Source: an uncultured Bacillota bacterium
GTDB lineage: Bacteria > Bacillota > Clostridia > Oscillospirales > Oscillospiraceae
DNA: 64,000 bases
Direction of reading: 5' to 3'
NCBI GenBank assembly: GCA_947645675.1
Contig: CANSDP010000001.1
Location: 186,001 to 250,000, forward strand
Numbering within the stretch: the first letter of the stretch is position 1; the number at the start of each line of letters is the position of its first letter. Shown in pieces: positions 19,405 to 28,847 of the stretch. Under the pieces are notes generated by a model. The model worked only from the letters and a program-made list of their open reading frames with translations. It ran no database searches and was not told where the DNA came from. A program made the position numbers and the translations under genes.

Positions 19405-20208
19405 ATGGATAAAAGGTTAGGTGTGATCGGCTATGGCAACATGGCCACCGGAATTTTAAACGCCATTGTAAAGTCGGAGGTGCTCTCCATTGATGAGATC
19501 GCCGTGTGTGAGATTGAGCCCCGGGCCCGCTCCCGGGCGGAGCAGGCCGGATTCCACGTAGCGCCCGGCCTGAGCCAGCTGTGCCGCAGCTGCGACCTGA
19601 TTCTGCTGGCGGTAAAGCCCAACATGGTGGCCTCCGTGCTGAAGGAGGCGGGGCCCGCCCTGGAGCGCAAGGCGCTGATGTCCATTGCCGCCGGCGTCTC
19701 CAGCCAGAAGCTGAAGGAGTTCGGAGGGACCTACTTCCTGCGGGTACTGCGCATCATGCCCAACTACCCCGCTATGCTGGGGGTGGGCACCATGGTGCTG
19801 TGCAGCGACACCGACTTCACCCAGGAGGAGCGGGCCGCCGCCGAACAGCTGATGGGGGCGGTGGGCCATGTGGAGTGGATCGAGGAGCGCCACATGGACG
19901 CGGTTACTGGCCTGAGCGGCAGCGGCCCGGCCTTTGTGGCCATGTTCATCGAGGCCCTGGCCGACGGCGGCGTGATGGAGGGCCTGTCCCGGTCTCAGGC
20001 GATGAATCTGGCTATGCAGACGGTGATGGGGACGGCCAAGCTGCTCCAGGAGGAGGGGAGCCTCCACCCCGGCGAGCTGAAGGACCGGGTCTGTTCCCCC
20101 GGCGGCACCGCCATCGAGGGAGTCAAGGCCCTGGAGGCGGGCCAGTTCCGCCACACGGTGATGAACGCGGTCATCGCCGCCGGGGAGAAGTCCAAGCGTC
20201 TGATTTAA
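19405..20208 (+). CDS. proC: Pyrroline-5-carboxylate reductase
   Basis: Reduces delta1-pyrroline-5-carboxylate to L-proline with NAD(P)H. 267 residues. N-terminal Rossmann motif GVIGYGNMATGI. The C-terminal signature reads SGSGPAFVAMFIEALADGGV and later SPGGTAIEGVKALE. Monocistronic: own promoter and a shared terminator at 20209-20250. It faces the hydroxyproline dehydratase genes across the LysR gene. Hydroxyproline dehydratase yields P5C, so this enzyme is the expected second step of hydroxyproline-to-proline conversion. Confidence 0.95.
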   Translation: MDKRLGVIGYGNMATGILNAIVKSEVLSIDEIAVCEIEPRARSRAEQAGFHVAPGLSQLCRSCDLILLAVKPNMVASVLKEAGPALERKALMSIAAGVSSQKLKEFGGTYFLRVLRIMPNYPAMLGVGTMVLCSDTDFTQEERAAAEQLMGAVGHVEWIEERHMDAVTGLSGSGPAFVAMFIEALADGGVMEGLSRSQAMNLAMQTVMGTAKLLQEEGSLHPGELKDRVCSPGGTAIEGVKALEAGQFRHTVMNAVIAAGEKSKRLI

Positions 20209-20250
20209 AAAACGGTGCTCCGGGGCGGGTCTGCCCTGGAGCACCGTTTT
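20209..20250. terminator. Bidirectional terminator between proC and the LysR gene
   Basis: Perfect 13-bp stem AAAACGGTGCTCC (20209-20221) / 20238-20250, with T-runs on both strands. It touches the stop codon of the LysR gene. Confidence 0.92.
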
Positions 20251-21179
20251 TAACATTCCCCGCAGCGGGTGGCGTATTCCAGCATACAGGGAGGGGGGAG
20301 CATGCCTTCAATCTGGTCCACCGTCTCCCGCAGGTACTGGAGAAACCGGCGGGCGGCGGGGGAGGCGTCCCGCACGCTGGGGATGAGGATACCCAGGCTG
20401 CGGTAGATGGGAGGCACCAGGGGAAGGAGCACGTTGTCCCCCTGATAGCCCCGCAGGACCAGCTCGGGCAGAATGGAAATGCCCAGATTTTGTGCCACAA
20501 GGGCCATCATGGTAAACTCGTTTCGGGCGGAAAAGACCTGTTTTGGCCGGATCTCCATGGGGTTCAGGGACTGATAGAGATCCGGGTCGGTGTGGTAGGG
20601 GAGGATGCAGACGGTCTCCTCCAGGCGGCGCAGCTGAAAGGCCAGCTCCTTGGCGAGGGGGGAGTTGGGGGCGCATACCGCCATATAGGGCTCGGTTTTG
20701 AGGGAAATCCACTCCATTTTTCTGCTTTGGGGCTGACTGGTGATACCGAAGTCGATGGAGCCGTCCTCCAGACCGGCCTCGATTTCGTCGGAACGCCACT
20801 CATTGATGGCCACCGTGATGTTGGGAAAGTCCCGGTGGAAACGGGCCAGGGCGGGGGGCAGCCAGTGGATGGCGGCGCTCTCATAGGCGCCGATAGAGAT
20901 GTGCCCCTCCAGCACGCCGGAAATGGCGGAGGTCTCCTCAATGAAAAGCTCGTTGGCCTGGATGATCCGCCGGACATGGGGGAGGACTCGCTGGCCGTTG
21001 GGCGTCAGCACCAGCCCCTTGCGGCCCCGGGTGAACAGGGCAAAGCCCATGGCCTTCTCCAGCCGCTTGATGATGTGGCTGGCCCCCGACTCGGTGTAGC
21101 CGATCTGCTTGGCGGCCTGGGTGATGCTCTCCATCTCCACCACCGCGAGGAAGAGCTGTAAATCCTTGATGTTATTCAT
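20250..21179 (-). CDS. LysR-family transcriptional regulator
   Basis: DNA-binding regulator of 309 residues. The N-terminal winged HTH reads LQLFLAVVEMESITQAAKQIGYTESGASHIIKRLEKAMG. The C-terminal effector-binding domain starts near 90 (GHISIGAYESA). It is downstream of hypD on the same strand with a 94-base gap containing a hairpin, so it is likely expressed at the tail of the hyp operon. By position it may sense hydroxyproline, proline or P5C; that is inference. The recognition helix TESGASHIIKRLE is slightly unusual in having no Pro. Confidence 0.92.
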   Translation of the reverse strand: MNNIKDLQLFLAVVEMESITQAAKQIGYTESGASHIIKRLEKAMGFALFTRGRKGLVLTPNGQRVLPHVRRIIQANELFIEETSAISGVLEGHISIGAYESAAIHWLPPALARFHRDFPNITVAINEWRSDEIEAGLEDGSIDFGITSQPQSRKMEWISLKTEPYMAVCAPNSPLAKELAFQLRRLEETVCILPYHTDPDLYQSLNPMEIRPKQVFSARNEFTMMALVAQNLGISILPELVLRGYQGDNVLLPLVPPIYRSLGILIPSVRDASPAARRFLQYLRETVDQIEGMLPPPCMLEYATRCGEC

Positions 21180-21214
21180 GGACAGACCCCCGTTATCTTC
21201 CGAATTTGAAAGGG

Positions 21215-21240
21215 GCGGAGAGCGCGTTTGCGCTCTCCGC
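21215..21240 (-). terminator. Hairpin between hypD and the LysR gene
   Basis: GCGGAGAGCGC (21215-21225) pairs perfectly with 21230-21240 around a GTTT loop. Downstream on the minus strand only CCCCTTTC follows, so termination is probably partial, giving lower LysR than HypD expression. Confidence 0.6.
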
Positions 21241-21273
21241 TCGATGGTTTTTTATACAGCCGTCGCTTGACAA

Positions 21274-23673
21274 TCAGCCGCAGCAGCTGCCGCCGAAGTC
21301 CTGCTCGGTACGGTCGATGATCTCGTCCTGGAGAGGCTTATCCAGGTTGCGGAAGTAGTCGCTGTAGCCGGCCACGCGGACGATCAGGTCCCGGTACTCC
21401 TCGGGGTTCTGCTGGGCCTGGAGCAGGGTCTCCCGGCCCACGACGTTGAACTGGATGTGGTGGCCGTCCATATCGAAGTAGGAGCGGATCAGGTCGGCCA
21501 TGTTGTCCAGGCCGTCCTCGCCGGCGACCACGTTGGGGGTGAACTTCTGGTTCAGCAGAGTACCGCCGGTGCGCAGGTGGTCCATCTTGGCGCAGGACTT
21601 GATCACGGCGGTGGGGCCGTTGATGTCGGCGCCCTTCTCCGGGGAGATGCCGTCAGACACAGGCTTGTGGGCCAGACGGCCGTTGGGGCTGGCGATCATC
21701 ACGTCGCCGAAGTAGACGTGGCAGGTGGTGGGAAGCATATCCACCCGGTAGCTGCCGCCCCGCATGTTGCCGCGGGAGCATACGTCGTCCAGGAAGTAGT
21801 TGAAGACCTTCTTCATCAGGTTGTCGGCGTAGTCGTCGTCGTTGCCGAACTTGGGGGTCTTGTTGCGCACCAGGTTGTGGATGCGCTCATAGCCCTCGAA
21901 GTTTGCCTTCATGGCCTCCAGCAGCTCCGCCATGGTGAAGTTCTGGTTGTCGTAGATGTTGAACTTCACGGCGGACAGGCAGTCGGTGATGGTGCCGGTG
22001 CCCACGCCCTGGATCACGCTGGTGTTGTACCGGGCGCCGCCGGCATTGTAGTCCTTGCCCCGGGCGATGCAGTCGTTGGTCAGGATGGACAGGAAGGGCA
22101 CGGGCATATAGCGGGCGTACAGGCCCTCGATCACGTTGGAGCCCTTCACCTTGATGTCCAGGAAGTAGTGGACCTGCTTGGTGTAGGCGTCCCACAGCTC
22201 GTCAAAGCTCTTGAACTGGGTGGGGTCGCCGGTCTTGAGGCCCAGCTGCTTGCCGGTCATGGGGTCCAGGCCGTTGAACAGGGTGATCTCAAAGATCTTG
22301 GGCAGATTGAAGTAGCCCTGGAGGATATAGGCCTCGTTGCCGAAGGCGCCGGTCTCCACGCAGCCGGAGCTGCCGCCCTTCCGGGCGTCCTCCAGGCTCT
22401 TGCCGGCGTTCATCAGCTCCTGGATGATGGCCTCGGTGTTGTAGAAGGCGGGCTGGCCCCAGCCCTTCCGGGCGATCTCGCAGGCGCGCTTCAGGAACTT
22501 GCGGGGGTTCTTGCGGCTGATCTGCACGTTGGAGTTGGGCTGAACCAGCTGCATCTCGTCCATGCAGTCCAGAATGATGTAGGACACCTCGTTGACGCCA
22601 TCCTCGCCCTCGGGGGTGACGCCGCCGGTGTTGATGTTGGCAAAGTCGGTATAGGTGGAGCTCTCCTTCAGGGTGATGCCCACCTTGGGGGGCGCGGGCT
22701 GGTTGTAGAACTTGACCCACAGGCACTCCATCAGCTCCAGGGCCTGGTCCCGGGTAATGGCGCCGTCCTCGATGTCCTTCTCATAGAAGGGGGTGAGGTG
22801 CTGGTCAAAGTGGCCGGGGGAGTAGGCGTCCCAGGGGTTGAGCTCGGTGGTGACGGCCAGGTGGGTGAACCAGTAGTGCTGGATGGCCTGATAGTAGGTC
22901 TGGGGCTTGTGAGCGGGCACCACGTCGCAGTTGGCGGCGATCTGGAGCAGCTCCTTCTTGCGCTGCTCGTCGGCGCAGGTCTCGGCCATCTCACGGGCCA
23001 GCTTGGCGTAGCGCTCGCCCAGAATGATAATGGCGTCGCAGCAGATGCTCATGGCGTTGAGCTGGTTGCGCTTGTCAATGGCCTCGGGGTCATTCATGTA
23101 GTCCAGCTTGGCCAGCGCCTCCTGGATGTCCTGCTTGTAATCCAGATAGCCCTTTTCAAAGATCTTCACGGAGCCGACGGTGTGGCCGGGGCCGCGCTGC
23201 TCCATGAACTCGGTGAATATGCCGGCGGCGTAGGCCTCCTTCCACTCGTCAGTCATGCTGTCCAGGATCTTTTCCCGCATGGAACGGCCCTGCCAGTAGG
23301 GAATGATCACTTCCTCCTGAACCTTCAGGTCGTTCTCGGTGACAGAGAAGTTGACCACCTTGCGGTCGTTCATGTTGTGCATGTCCTCTAGGGTGTGGCA
23401 ACACAGCTCGGGGAAGGTGGGGGCGGACTGGGGGTGGTCGCCCTTCTCGCCTACGATGAGCTCGCCCTCGCCGATGTACAGCTTCTTGTTGGAGAAGACG
23501 TGCTTCAGCACCAGGGCCCGCAGCTCAGGGATGGACACCTTGCCCTCATACATCTTATAGGCCTCCGTCTCAAGGACGGCGCGCTCCATGTAGATGTGGG
23601 GCTGAGTCTCCACGCTCAGCTTTCTCAGCTTCTTGATGCGGTCGTTCATACCGCGCTCCTGTACCTGTGCCAT
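21274..23673 (-). CDS. hypD: Glycyl radical enzyme, trans-4-hydroxy-L-proline dehydratase (HypD)
   Basis: Oxygen-sensitive radical enzyme predicted to dehydrate trans-4-hydroxy-L-proline to P5C. 799 residues. The thiyl-radical Cys is C438, with E440 two residues on (GGSSGCVETG). The glycyl radical is G769 in RVAGYSDYF. From memory, C. difficile HypD uses C434, E436 and G765, the same spacing with a +4 offset. The CVE motif separates it from pyruvate formate-lyase (CC) and from choline or diol lyases. KESSTYTDFANINTGG and HHIQFNV also fit. AGGAGGT lies in the last codons of hypE, five bases apart. proC (the next step) is nearby. Substrate assignment is inference from motif and context, but strong. 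Confidence 0.92.
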   Translation of the reverse strand: MAQVQERGMNDRIKKLRKLSVETQPHIYMERAVLETEAYKMYEGKVSIPELRALVLKHVFSNKKLYIGEGELIVGEKGDHPQSAPTFPELCCHTLEDMHNMNDRKVVNFSVTENDLKVQEEVIIPYWQGRSMREKILDSMTDEWKEAYAAGIFTEFMEQRGPGHTVGSVKIFEKGYLDYKQDIQEALAKLDYMNDPEAIDKRNQLNAMSICCDAIIILGERYAKLAREMAETCADEQRKKELLQIAANCDVVPAHKPQTYYQAIQHYWFTHLAVTTELNPWDAYSPGHFDQHLTPFYEKDIEDGAITRDQALELMECLWVKFYNQPAPPKVGITLKESSTYTDFANINTGGVTPEGEDGVNEVSYIILDCMDEMQLVQPNSNVQISRKNPRKFLKRACEIARKGWGQPAFYNTEAIIQELMNAGKSLEDARKGGSSGCVETGAFGNEAYILQGYFNLPKIFEITLFNGLDPMTGKQLGLKTGDPTQFKSFDELWDAYTKQVHYFLDIKVKGSNVIEGLYARYMPVPFLSILTNDCIARGKDYNAGGARYNTSVIQGVGTGTITDCLSAVKFNIYDNQNFTMAELLEAMKANFEGYERIHNLVRNKTPKFGNDDDYADNLMKKVFNYFLDDVCSRGNMRGGSYRVDMLPTTCHVYFGDVMIASPNGRLAHKPVSDGISPEKGADINGPTAVIKSCAKMDHLRTGGTLLNQKFTPNVVAGEDGLDNMADLIRSYFDMDGHHIQFNVVGRETLLQAQQNPEEYRDLIVRVAGYSDYFRNLDKPLQDEIIDRTEQDFGGSCCG

Positions 23674-23678
23674 AATAT

Positions 23679-24596
23679 TTAACCTCCTATATGAATATTT
23701 GGGAAACCATTTTGCTTAAAGGTCTCGACGACCTGGTTCAGCCAAGCGTCATCAGGGACGGCCATACACGCGCCGTCGTAGTCCCGGCCCAGCTTTTTGT
23801 ACTTGCTGGAGCCGGTGTTATGGTATTTCAGCAGGTTGACCTGCCAGACGCGGATATCATTTTCCTTCAGGAAGCGAATTATCTGGTCAATATGTTCGTC
23901 GGAGGCGTTGACGCCGTCAATGAGGGGGAGGCGGATGTTGATCTTGGCCCCGTCGGCGCTGAGCTTTTTCAGGTTTTCCAGAATCAGGTGGTTATCCACC
24001 CCGATGTACTCCCTGTGCTTCTCCGGGTCCATCAGCTTCAAATCATAGAGATATGTATCGGTATAGGGCAGGACCCGCTTGAGGCGCTCATAGGGGACGT
24101 GGCCGCAGGTGTCGATATCCACCGCGATGCCCTTGTCACAGAGCCGCCGGGTCAGCTCCTCCACATAGTCGATGTCCTGGGCCAGCACCTCGCCGCCGGA
24201 GAGGGTGACGCCGCCGTGGGACCGCTCATAGAACAGGATATCCCGCTCCAGCTTCTTGACCAGCTCCTTGAGCTCATACTCCTTGCCCACCAGCTCCCGG
24301 GCGTTTTGGAGGCAGTCGTCCACGCAGACCCCGCAGGCGGTGCATTTGGCGTAATCGACCTGGGCCTTGTGCTCCCCGTCCAGGGTGACGGCCTTCTGGG
24401 GGCAGGTATTGACGCAGGCCCCGCAGCCGGTGCAGCGCTCCAGATGGCAGAGCAGTTCATTCTGAAAGCGCTGGCTCTCCGGGTTGTGGCACCAGCGGCA
24501 GCTGATGGGGCAGCCTTTGAAAAATACCGTGGTGCGGATTCCCTCCCCGTCGTGGATGGAGTATTTTTGAATGTTAAAGATCAAAGGCTTCTCCAT
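23679..24596 (-). CDS. hypE: HypD activating enzyme, radical SAM (HypE)
   Basis: Generates the glycyl radical on HypD using S-adenosylmethionine. 305 residues from the ATG at 24596, preceded by GGAAGGAG; a longer TTG start at 24614 would place that SD inside the gene. Radical SAM cysteines C29-x3-C33-x2-C36 (GCPISCRWC). An inserted ferredoxin-like domain has two CxxCxxCxxxC clusters (C55/58/61/65 and C85/88/91/95), typical of glycyl-radical-enzyme activases other than PflA. HGGVTLSGGE is the family SAM-binding motif. It is placed before hypD, transcribed from the promoter at 24686-24714. Confidence 0.93.
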   Translation of the reverse strand: MEKPLIFNIQKYSIHDGEGIRTTVFFKGCPISCRWCHNPESQRFQNELLCHLERCTGCGACVNTCPQKAVTLDGEHKAQVDYAKCTACGVCVDDCLQNARELVGKEYELKELVKKLERDILFYERSHGGVTLSGGEVLAQDIDYVEELTRRLCDKGIAVDIDTCGHVPYERLKRVLPYTDTYLYDLKLMDPEKHREYIGVDNHLILENLKKLSADGAKINIRLPLIDGVNASDEHIDQIIRFLKENDIRVWQVNLLKYHNTGSSKYKKLGRDYDGACMAVPDDAWLNQVVETFKQNGFPNIHIGG

Positions 24597-24649
24597 GCTC
24601 TCCGCTCCTTCCAATCTATGCCGCCGCCGGACCTAAAGAGAACGGACGG

Positions 24650-24672
24650 TAGACCGTGTTTTAGACCGTGTT
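24650..24672 (-). promoter_or_regulatory. Direct-repeat operator candidate in the hypED leader
   Basis: The 11-mer TAGACCGTGTT occurs at 24650-24660 and 24662-24672 (period 12). It lies about +7 to +29 relative to the predicted hypE transcription start, where a bound repressor would block elongation. The divergent TetR protein is the obvious candidate ligand. Confidence 0.55.
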
Positions 24673-24685
24673 CTAGTTAATCTGT

Positions 24686-24714
24686 ATTATAGCGCAATGT
24701 CCACGAAAAAGCAA
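24686..24714 (-). promoter_or_regulatory. Promoter for hypE-hypD
   Basis: Minus strand TTGCTT (24714-24709), 17-base spacer, TATAAT (24691-24686). Confidence 0.8.
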
Positions 24715-24762
24715 GACCCAAAACGGGAATTTTAAGGATTTTTTCCAAAGAGAATTTTATTC

Positions 24763-24791
24763 TTTACGGGCTTGGAAATTCGTGCTATAGT
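24763..24791 (+). promoter_or_regulatory. Promoter for the TetR gene
   Basis: TTTACG (24763-24768), 17-base spacer, TATAGT (24786-24791) with TGC in front; 23 bases before the ATG. Confidence 0.65.
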
Positions 24792-24814
24792 GATAAAGCT
24801 ACTGGAGGGATATC

Positions 24815-25405
24815 ATGACCAAGCCACAGACCACAAAAAGCAAAATTGTTGACGCGGCCTGGAGCTTGTTCCGGGAGAAGGGCTATGACGAGACCACGAT
24901 TGAGGACATCATCTCTCTTTCCGGAACCAGCAAGGGGACGTTCTATCACTACTTCAACGGGAAAGACGCCCTGCTGGGCTCCCTGTCCGACATCTTTGAC
25001 TCCTACTATGAGGAGCTGGTGGAGCGGCTGGACCCGGGGATGAACAGTGTGGACAAGCTGATCTTTCTCAGCTGCGAGGCCCACAAAATGATCGGGGAGC
25101 GCATTCAGCCCGATCTGCTGGCTTCGCTCTATTCCTCCCAGGTGGTGACCCGGGGGGACAAGCATCTGCTCAACCAGAACCGTTTCTATCACCGGCTGGT
25201 CCACCAGCTGGTGGACGAGGGCCTGCGCCGGGGAGAGATCCGCCCGGACATGTCCATCATCGACGCGTCCCACTACTTTTCCATGAGTGAGCGGGCCATC
25301 GTCTATGACTACTGCATCAGCGGGGCCTCCTTCGACCTGGGGGCCTACACCGAGAAGCTGATTCCCATCCTGCTGGAGGGAATGCGCGCCCGGCCGGCAG
25401 GATAA
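24815..25405 (+). CDS. TetR/AcrR-family transcriptional regulator
   Basis: 196 residues. N-terminal HTH: IVDAAWSLFREKGYDETTIEDIISLSGTSKGTFYHYF, a clear TetR pattern with the SKGTFYHYF recognition helix. The C-terminal ligand domain (about 60-190) has no recognisable specificity. It is transcribed divergently from hypE, with a 218-base gap holding both promoters and a direct-repeat element, so it probably regulates hypED and itself. SD GGAGG precedes the ATG. Confidence 0.92.
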   Translation: MTKPQTTKSKIVDAAWSLFREKGYDETTIEDIISLSGTSKGTFYHYFNGKDALLGSLSDIFDSYYEELVERLDPGMNSVDKLIFLSCEAHKMIGERIQPDLLASLYSSQVVTRGDKHLLNQNRFYHRLVHQLVDEGLRRGEIRPDMSIIDASHYFSMSERAIVYDYCISGASFDLGAYTEKLIPILLEGMRARPAG

Positions 25406-25425
25406 AACAGCATCTTGAAAGAACA

Positions 25426-25456
25426 TTGACCGCTCCGCCTTTGGCGGGGCGGTCAA
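25426..25456. terminator. Hairpin after the TetR gene
   Basis: 14-bp stem 25426-25439 / 25443-25456 with one G-U pair and loop TTT. No good T-run, so its strength as a terminator is uncertain. Confidence 0.55.
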
Positions 25457-25465
25457 TCATGAAAA

Positions 25466-25512
25466 CTCCCCCTGGAGCAGACCGCTCTCGCGACGGTCCG
25501 CCCCAGGGGGAG
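25466..25512 (-). terminator. Long hairpin after AGCS2
   Basis: CTCCCCCTGG (25466-25475) pairs with 25503-25512, with an inner GACCG/CGGTC pairing. TTTTC follows on the minus strand, consistent with the 3' end of the symporter transcript. Confidence 0.7.
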
Positions 25513-25555
25513 AAATTTACGCTGTTATGATTCCGCGGCAAAGCAGAGAAGCTGC

Positions 25556-27040
25556 TTACTTGTCCTCAGCGATGCGCTTCTTGTTGATTTCCTTCCACAT
25601 AGCCACGTCAACGCCCTTCCAGGACAGCTTGTCGGGGTTGTAGTAGGGGTCCTTGCCGGCCTTCATCTGCTCGCGGTAATCCTTGTACAGAGCGAAAGCC
25701 TTGGGGGACAGAGCCAGAACGACCACCATGTTGATCCAGGTGATGGAGCCCAGAGCCAGGTCGGCCAAACCCCAGGCCAGATCGGGGGCGGCGACGCCGT
25801 AGTAGCAGATCAGAACGATCATGGCGATCCGGAGAATCCAGGTAGCGGTCTTGCGGATGCCCTCTTTGCCTTCGCCCTCAAAGACATAGATCATGGCGGT
25901 CTCAGCCTCATAGTAGTAGCTGATCAGGCAGGTGAAGGAGAACAGGGCCAGCATGATGGCGATGAAGGTGGGAGCGATGGAGCCCATCACAGTGGAGGCG
26001 GCCATCTGCACGTAGAACACGCCGCCCTCCTCGCCGGCCAGCTGCTCAGCGAAGCGCTGGCTGGCGTAGCCGAACTCGGTGTTGTAGGCGTCGGTGAGGA
26101 GAATCATCAGGCCGGAAGCGGTGCAGACGATGACGGTGTCCAGCCAAACGCCGGCGGCGTTGGCCATGCCCTGCTTCACGGGGTGGCTGGTCTCAGCGGC
26201 AGCTGCGGGGGGCATGGATTCGCCCATGCCGGAGGCGGAGGAGAAGGTGCCGCGCTTGACGCCCTGCTGAATGGCGATGCCGATGCCGCCGCCGATGAGG
26301 GACTTGGGCCCGAAGGCGGACTGAATCACAAGGCTGATCATGTTGGGAACCTCAGTGATGTTCACAATCAGAACGACCACAGCGGCCACCAGGTAGATGA
26401 TAACCATAGGAGGAACGATGTAGGAGGCCACAGTGCCGATGCGCTTCACGCCGCCGATGACGACCACGGCCATGATGGCGGCGATCACAACGGCAGTGGC
26501 GATCATGGGGATGCCCAGGGCGTTCTTAAAGCCGTCAGCGATGGTGTTGGTGGCGGCGGCGGGCATAAAGCAGCCGATGCCGATGAAGCTGACAAAGGCC
26601 AGGAAGATGCCGTAGGGCTTCCAGCCCAGGCCGCGCTCCGCACAGTAGGGGCCGCCGCCGCGGTACTCGCCGTCGATCTTGGTCTTATACAGCGAGGACA
26701 GCACGCACTCCACAAAACACACGGCGGAGTTAGTCATGCCGGCCAGGATCATCCAGAAGATGGCGCCAGGGCCGCCGGTATAGATGGCGACGGCCACGCC
26801 GGCCACGTTGCCGGTGCCCACGCGCATGGCCATGGTGGTACAGAAGGACGCGAAGGTGGAGATGCCGGATTCAGAATCGCCCTTGTCCAGGATGCGCTTC
26901 CACATGTCGCCGAAGTGGGCGAACTGGAAGAAGCCCAGACGGATGGTGAAGTACAGGCCGCTGCCCACGATCAGAACCAGCATACCCACGCCCCAGATAG
27001 GGCCGTTCAGCATACCGATAAAGTTGTTAAGAGCTTCCAT
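25556..27040 (-). CDS. Sodium:alanine symporter family (AGCS) transporter 2
   Basis: Predicted Na+-coupled importer of alanine, glycine or a related amino acid. 494 residues from ATG 27040, chosen because GGGAG lies just upstream; the reading frame continues 24 codons further without an SD. About ten transmembrane helices. Family blocks: TTMAMRVGTGNVAGVAVAIYTGGPGA, CFVECVLSSLYKTK, GTFSSASGMGESMP. The usual GVFSNEAGxGSAP block reads GTFSSASGMGESMPPAAA, so the Asn-Glu pair is Ser-Ala: substrate or coupling may differ from alanine. It is divergent from the glutamate dehydrogenases across a 448-base gap. Confidence 0.9.
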   Translation of the reverse strand: MEALNNFIGMLNGPIWGVGMLVLIVGSGLYFTIRLGFFQFAHFGDMWKRILDKGDSESGISTFASFCTTMAMRVGTGNVAGVAVAIYTGGPGAIFWMILAGMTNSAVCFVECVLSSLYKTKIDGEYRGGGPYCAERGLGWKPYGIFLAFVSFIGIGCFMPAAATNTIADGFKNALGIPMIATAVVIAAIMAVVVIGGVKRIGTVASYIVPPMVIIYLVAAVVVLIVNITEVPNMISLVIQSAFGPKSLIGGGIGIAIQQGVKRGTFSSASGMGESMPPAAAAETSHPVKQGMANAAGVWLDTVIVCTASGLMILLTDAYNTEFGYASQRFAEQLAGEEGGVFYVQMAASTVMGSIAPTFIAIMLALFSFTCLISYYYEAETAMIYVFEGEGKEGIRKTATWILRIAMIVLICYYGVAAPDLAWGLADLALGSITWINMVVVLALSPKAFALYKDYREQMKAGKDPYYNPDKLSWKGVDVAMWKEINKKRIAEDK

Positions 27041-27154
27041 AAAACTTTCTCCCTTTCTTTTTTGTTTGGTGCCGCGGAACACCAATAACAGTTGTCCTCC
27101 CGCTCTTGGCAAATTTTACAATTAAGAAGAGGGAAGAACGATAGCTATGCGGCA

Positions 27155-27183
27155 ATTATAGCCAATCACTGAACTAAAGTAAA
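27155..27183 (-). promoter_or_regulatory. Promoter for AGCS2
   Basis: Minus strand TTTACT (27183-27178), 17-base spacer, TATAAT (27160-27155), leaving a leader of about 107 bases. Confidence 0.7.
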
Positions 27184-27184
27184 G

Positions 27185-27197
27185 GTACACATTGTAC
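27185..27197. promoter_or_regulatory. Small palindrome upstream of the AGCS2 promoter
   Basis: GTACA-CAT-TGTAC, a perfect 5-3-5 inverted repeat two bases upstream of the -35 box. Possible regulator site in the 448-base AGCS2/gdh intergenic region. Between it and 27383 the DNA is AT-rich with no other feature I can support. Confidence 0.4.
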
Positions 27198-27382
27198 TAT
27201 ACTGCATTCTAATTTTTCATATTAGAGGTTTTTCATTTTGCCCCCTTCCGGCACAAATTTGGAGACATGAAACAGGAAAATCACTTTTGTCGGGAAAATG
27301 TGTGAAGCTGCACAATTTAAGGCACTGATTCAATAGTACTTTAACGAATTAAACAAAATAATATTTTGCAAGAGAATTATTG

Positions 27383-27411
27383 TTGACTTGCAAAAAGAAC
27401 TGTGTTACAGT
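27383..27411 (+). promoter_or_regulatory. Promoter for the glutamate dehydrogenase pair
   Basis: TTGACT (27383-27388), 17-base spacer, TACAGT (27406-27411). A TATAAT at 27415-27420 lacks a well-spaced -35. Leader of about 70 bases to the start at 27489. Confidence 0.6.
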
Positions 27412-27470
27412 GAATATAATCCATTTAGAGGGAGCCTGGGAAAGTCTTAAAGCAAGATTCTACAAAATAA

Positions 27471-28835
<1,365 letters not shown>

Positions 28836-28847
28836 GGAGGGGAGACT

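Noticed and set aside
21457-23391. Plus-strand 644-codon frame opposite hypD
   Set aside because: Shadow frame, Val/Gly/His-rich, without SD or motifs; hypD has all catalytic residues.
21274-23673. Pyruvate formate-lyase as identity of the glycyl radical enzyme
   Set aside because: The active site is SGCVE, not the double Cys of PFL, and proC with an FeS-rich activase is nearby; HypD fits better.
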